From assembly GCA_024276775.1 (NCBI GenBank), contig JAJRWO010000075.1, positions 1-10,026 on the forward strand: a stretch of 10,026 nt of DNA, written 5' to 3'. A program made the position numbers and the translations under genes. The DNA comes from Gammaproteobacteria bacterium (lineage in GTDB: Bacteria; Pseudomonadota; Gammaproteobacteria; Tenderiales; Tenderiaceae). Below, in pieces: positions 6,690-10,026 of this stretch. A model generated the notes under the pieces. The model was not told the origin of the DNA, ran no database searches, and saw nothing but the letters and a program-made list of their open reading frames with translations. Each line of letters opens with the position of its first letter. The stretch's first letter is position 1.

Positions 6690-8963
6690 ATGAATAACAC
6701 AACAAACTCAACACTTCCTGCGCAGATCAATGCAATCCATTCTTCCAACTCAATTGAGGAAGAGAGTGTAGATATTGGCCAATACTGGCGTGTTATCAAA
6801 CGTCACAAATTCAGCATATTCAGCATCACCCTGATCTGTCTTATTATTGGCGTACTGGCGGCGATGAGCGCAATCCCAATTTACAAGGCCGAAACTAAAC
6901 TCATTGCTGACCCCGTTCAGCCCAACCTGGATACACGGGATCAATACGTCAACTCAGCTTTAGTTTTTTTGTTTTATGAAACCCAATATGAAATCATTGG
7001 CTCACGGAATATTGCCCAAAAAGCCGTCGACAAATTAGACTTGATTGCACGCCACAAAACAGAGCAAGCAGCCCAGACCAACCCCACAGAGGAAGAAACA
7101 GGCCACTTTATTCAACAAGCCAAGGACTATATTCAGCAAGCCAAGACTTGGCTATCCAGTAATAACACACCAGAATCAATGCCAGAACCCAGCAATGAGG
7201 CACTACGCGTCAATCTGGCCAGTCGTATTCAGGGCAAACTCAACATATCAGGCGGTAAACAGAGCCAAATTATCAGCATCAGCTACGAAGACCCAGACCC
7301 ACAACTCGCCGCAGATATCACCAACGCCATCGCCGAAGCCTACGTTGAATTCGGCTTGGAATCGCGTCTCAGCGGCGCCAAAAAAACATCCACCTGGCTA
7401 AATCATCAACTGAGTGAGCTGAAAACCAAGCTAAAAGAATCAGAAGACAGCCTGCAAACATTCCAAAAAAGCCAGAGCATGATTGACACCGGCCAGGAAG
7501 CACACCTGGCAGGGACACGCCTATCCACCTTAAGCACCGAACTGATCCGGGCACAAACCAAGCGCAGTGAAACCGAGATTCGCCACAACCAGATCCGCGA
7601 CAAACACAAGCTCGGTGACTATGCTTCACTCAGCCCTATTCTCAACAACCGTGCCGTTCAAATACTGGAGCAAGAAACCACCAAGCTGTCTCGCAGCGTG
7701 CAAGAGCTTGCCGAACGCTATGGTGAAAAACACCCAAAAATGATTGCTGCACGCGCAGACCTGAGTGAAGCCAAGCGAAATCTCGAAACAGAAATTGACA
7801 AAGTTGTCGCCAGTGTAAACAAAGAATACCAAGCCGCACTTAATCAAGAGAATGAGCTTAGTGCCCTGATTATAAAAGAAAAAGCTGATTTAGGTGCCAT
7901 CAAAGGCCACAGTTTTGAATTAACCCGACTGGAACGCGAAGTACTTAACAATCAAAAGCTGTATGACTCTTTTCTCAATCGCTTTCAAGAATCCAATGTA
8001 TCTGAACAATATGACGTTTCCAACGTCCACATCATCGATACCGCCCAAGTGCCCGCTGAACCATTCAAGCCCAATAAACCACGCTTTGTCATCATAGCCC
8101 TGGTATTAGGCCTATTTATAGGCATTCTATTTGCCTTTCTGCGCGAACACCTGAACAACACCTTTAAAACCACCGAAGACTTGGAAGAAAAACTAAAAAT
8201 CGCCTCTTTAGGCGTTATACCGGTAGTTAAAGGCGGCAAAAAGAGCACACCACCAGAACGTCAAGTATTGTCAGATTCACGCTCTCAGTTTACCGAAAAT
8301 GTTAACAACATCCGCACCGGCCTACTGTTTTCAAATATAGACAACCCACCAAAAACCATCCTGGTCACCTCCGCCACCGCAACGGAAGGCAAATCAACCC
8401 TGGCAGCCAATCTTGCCGCATCGCTTAGCTATCTGAACCGAACCTTATTACTAGAAATCGACCTACGCAAATCCACCGTTGCCAAAAACATGGGTATTAA
8501 ACAAATTCCCGGCCTGACTGACCAGGTGCTAAGCACAGAATCAATACTGGAAGAAGCAATAACAAAAATCGGTGACGAAGATAGTAAACTGTATGCCATG
8601 CCTGCGGGCAGCTTTTCACCTAACCCACTGGAATTATTATCATCAGACTGTTTCAAAAATTTATTAAAAGAACTGGAAAAAACATTCACCTACATCGTAC
8701 TTGATGGCCCACCGGTGCTAGCGGTCAGTGATGCGATCGTAGTGGGTCAACTGGTCGATAGCGTAGTGGTCGCCGCTAAAGCAGAATCCACCAAAGTTCA
8801 AATGACCAAAGAGGCCATTAATAGACTCCAAAAAGCCAACATCAAAATCACTGGTACCGTACTATGCCAGGCAGATAGCAAACGAATGAGCGACTACGGC
8901 AGCCATTATTATCACTACCAGGATACAAGTTATTACGGCAACCCCGCCAAGGCCAAGCCTTAA
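6690..8963 (+). CDS. Fused polysaccharide co-polymerase and BY-type tyrosine kinase (Wzc-like)
   Basis: 757 residues. An N-terminal Wzz domain begins DIGQYWRVIKRHKF with a first membrane segment at about 38-62. A long periplasmic, largely coiled-coil part follows (about 200-440). The co-polymerase Pro motif VPAEPFKPNKP precedes the second membrane segment (about 466-484). The cytoplasmic kinase carries Walker A ATATEGKST (Lys568), Walker A' LLLEIDLR (Asp591) and Walker B VLDGPP (Asp672). The C-terminus has six tyrosines within about 17 residues (DYGSHYYHYQDTSYYG), the autophosphorylation cluster. The first acidic residue of Walker A' is Glu589 where Asp is usual. It controls chain length and assembly of the exopolysaccharide. 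Its start lies two bases after the OPX stop, and the next gene, a matching phosphatase, follows within 21 bases. Confidence 0.9.
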   Translation: MNNTTNSTLPAQINAIHSSNSIEEESVDIGQYWRVIKRHKFSIFSITLICLIIGVLAAMSAIPIYKAETKLIADPVQPNLDTRDQYVNSALVFLFYETQYEIIGSRNIAQKAVDKLDLIARHKTEQAAQTNPTEEETGHFIQQAKDYIQQAKTWLSSNNTPESMPEPSNEALRVNLASRIQGKLNISGGKQSQIISISYEDPDPQLAADITNAIAEAYVEFGLESRLSGAKKTSTWLNHQLSELKTKLKESEDSLQTFQKSQSMIDTGQEAHLAGTRLSTLSTELIRAQTKRSETEIRHNQIRDKHKLGDYASLSPILNNRAVQILEQETTKLSRSVQELAERYGEKHPKMIAARADLSEAKRNLETEIDKVVASVNKEYQAALNQENELSALIIKEKADLGAIKGHSFELTRLEREVLNNQKLYDSFLNRFQESNVSEQYDVSNVHIIDTAQVPAEPFKPNKPRFVIIALVLGLFIGILFAFLREHLNNTFKTTEDLEEKLKIASLGVIPVVKGGKKSTPPERQVLSDSRSQFTENVNNIRTGLLFSNIDNPPKTILVTSATATEGKSTLAANLAASLSYLNRTLLLEIDLRKSTVAKNMGIKQIPGLTDQVLSTESILEEAITKIGDEDSKLYAMPAGSFSPNPLELLSSDCFKNLLKELEKTFTYIVLDGPPVLAVSDAIVVGQLVDSVVVAAKAESTKVQMTKEAINRLQKANIKITGTVLCQADSKRMSDYGSHYYHYQDTSYYGNPAKAKP

Positions 8964-8984
8964 GTAAGCACACACAAAGCCGCC

Positions 8985-9695
8985 ATGATCGACATACACA
9001 GCCATATACTGCCCAACGTCGATGATGGCGCACAAAGCTTTGATGATGCACTGGAAATGCTACGTATTGCAGCCCAAGACGGCGTAATCAGGCAGGTACT
9101 TACACCACACATTCAAATCAACCGCTTCGATAACAACCTGCAACAGCTTACCAAGCTATTCAATCTATTTTGCAAAATCGTAGCCACTGAAAATATCAAC
9201 ATCAAACTTCATCTGGCAGCAGAAGTGCGCATCACACCAGATATTATGACCATGGTTGAAAATAATTCCCTGCCCTGGTTGGGTACCTGGGATGAACAAA
9301 AATGTTTTTTGCTAGAGCTGCCCACAAACGAAATACCCGCCGGCAGTATCAACCTGATTCACTGGCTACGCAGCAAACAGATTATGCCAATCATCGTTCA
9401 CCCAGAACGAAACAAAGCCTTTCAGAAAACCCCGGATAAGTTACAAACCTTTATCGATGCAGGCTGCCTACTGCAAATAACAAGCTCAAGCATCAGTGGT
9501 GGCTTCGGCAGGCAAGCCAAAAAACTCGCCATTGAATTATTAAATGACGATAAAGTTGACCTGATTGCATCAGACTGCCATAACCTGAAATACAGACCCC
9601 CAAACCTAAGCGATGGCATCAATGCTGCTGGAAAACTCATTGGTCACTCACATGCAGAAACATTGGCCAGACCAGCCGCTTTAAATTTACTCTAA
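8985..9695 (+). CDS. PHP-family protein-tyrosine phosphatase (CpsB / YwqE-like)
   Basis: 236 residues, typical size. The start MIDIHSHILPNVDDGAQSF carries the first metal ligands (His5, His7) and the family-defining DDGA. Further metal-site motifs are TPH (His42), HPERN (His139) and SDCHN (Asp197, His199), so the metal site looks complete. Known members dephosphorylate the C-terminal tyrosines of the BY-kinase encoded beside them. This family is more common in Firmicutes; many proteobacterial capsule loci use a low-molecular-weight phosphatase instead. It is the last gene of the export unit in the window, probably co-transcribed with the kinase. No strong Shine-Dalgarno sequence is seen. Confidence 0.9.
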   Translation: MIDIHSHILPNVDDGAQSFDDALEMLRIAAQDGVIRQVLTPHIQINRFDNNLQQLTKLFNLFCKIVATENINIKLHLAAEVRITPDIMTMVENNSLPWLGTWDEQKCFLLELPTNEIPAGSINLIHWLRSKQIMPIIVHPERNKAFQKTPDKLQTFIDAGCLLQITSSSISGGFGRQAKKLAIELLNDDKVDLIASDCHNLKYRPPNLSDGINAAGKLIGHSHAETLARPAALNLL

Positions 9696-9892
9696 CCAGA
9701 AGTCAACTGACACAGAGACTGCCGACTAAGGACGTTCCAAGTTGCCGTTAATTTATTCACTCATGATCTCCAGCATACGCTTATCTATGCACCCCCATAA
9801 TCTGAAAAAATCAATAACGTGCTTGCAGCAGAAAAAAGCTAACAAGGTACCAGTATTATTGGCATATTTTTCTGAAAACTAATACCCTGAAT
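9696..9892. other. Intergenic gap before the insertion sequence
   Basis: About 200 bases without a convincing gene. A plus-strand ORF of 39 codons (9763-9882) has no recognisable motif and no good ribosome binding site. I see no strong hairpin plus T-run terminator after the phosphatase gene. Confidence 0.4.
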
Positions 9893-9910
9893 TCAAGTCA
9901 TAAGTGCATA
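9886..9910. mobile_element. Probable terminal inverted repeat of the IS30-like element
   Basis: Read inwards from the outside, the end is CCTGAATTCAAGTCATAAGT, overlapping the transposase stop codon. IS30 elements commonly have ends containing GAATTC-like and GTGCA-like blocks this close to the transposase stop. The exact boundary and target duplication cannot be set without the other end. Confidence 0.35.
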
Positions 9911-10026
9911 ACCCGTTAATGTTTTTTCATTAATGCCGGTCAGCTCTTCAAAAACCTCATACGGAGTTTTATAACCCAAGCATTTTCTGGGGCGGCTATT
10001 CAGTTTGTGTACCGCATCTAAAACTT
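9893..10026 (-). CDS. IS30-family transposase, C-terminal end (rest outside window)
   Basis: On the minus strand the frame is open from the window edge to TGA at 9893-9895, giving 43 residues. They include LDAVHKLNSRPRKCLGYKTP followed by YEVFEELTG, the conserved end of the DDE domain of IS30 transposases (Asn-x-Arg-Pro-Arg-Lys-x-Leu-Gly-x-x-Thr-Pro). Whether the whole element is intact cannot be seen. It sits about 200 bases downstream of the polysaccharide genes and may separate them from the glycosyltransferases expected in such a locus. Confidence 0.85.
   Translation of the reverse strand, partial: VLDAVHKLNSRPRKCLGYKTPYEVFEELTGINEKTLTGYALMT

Noticed and set aside
7045..7401. 118-codon plus-strand ORF inside the kinase gene
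   Set aside because: Lies wholly within the strongly supported kinase frame. The product is low-complexity, as expected of an out-of-frame translation.
9763..9882. 39-codon ORF between the phosphatase and the insertion sequence
   Set aside because: No motif, no good ribosome binding site, and composition like translated intergenic DNA.

Overview
The window looks like a chromosomal accessory region of a Gram-negative bacterium, most likely a gammaproteobacterium. The evidence is an outer-membrane beta-barrel with a Sec signal, a Wza-type polysaccharide export protein, a fused Wzz/BY-kinase, and moderate, slightly AT-rich composition by eye. No rRNA, tRNA or CRISPR array is visible.

Left edge (1-314): the last 23 codons of an unidentified gene end at base 72. 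After that comes mostly non-coding DNA with one doubtful 31-codon ORF and two copies of the palindrome CAAGCGCTTG.

Region A (315-4549) is a set of genes of the kind that makes lasso peptides. An asparagine-synthetase-like cyclase (C) reads rightwards. It is cut into an N-terminal and a C-terminal part by one in-frame TAA at 1011-1013. Facing it, on the minus strand, is a tightly overlapping operon: an ABC exporter (D), a PqqD-like leader-recognition protein (B1) and a transglutaminase-like leader peptidase (B2). In known lasso pathways, B1 holds the precursor leader, B2 cuts it, C uses ATP to close the macrolactam ring, and D exports the product. I found no convincing precursor gene in the window. 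The locus may therefore be decaying, may use a precursor encoded elsewhere, or may modify something else.

Region B (4708-9695) is an exopolysaccharide export module on the plus strand: an outer-membrane beta-barrel, a short export protein of the OPX type without a lipobox cysteine, a fused polysaccharide co-polymerase/tyrosine kinase with a C-terminal tyrosine cluster, and a PHP-family tyrosine phosphatase. The kinase and phosphatase would form the phosphorylation cycle that controls polymer length or assembly. The barrel plus short OPX would form the outer-membrane exit. No glycosyltransferase, flippase or polymerase lies in the window.

Right edge (9696-10026): a short gap, then the 3' end of an IS30-family transposase on the minus strand, with a probable terminal inverted repeat overlapping its stop codon.
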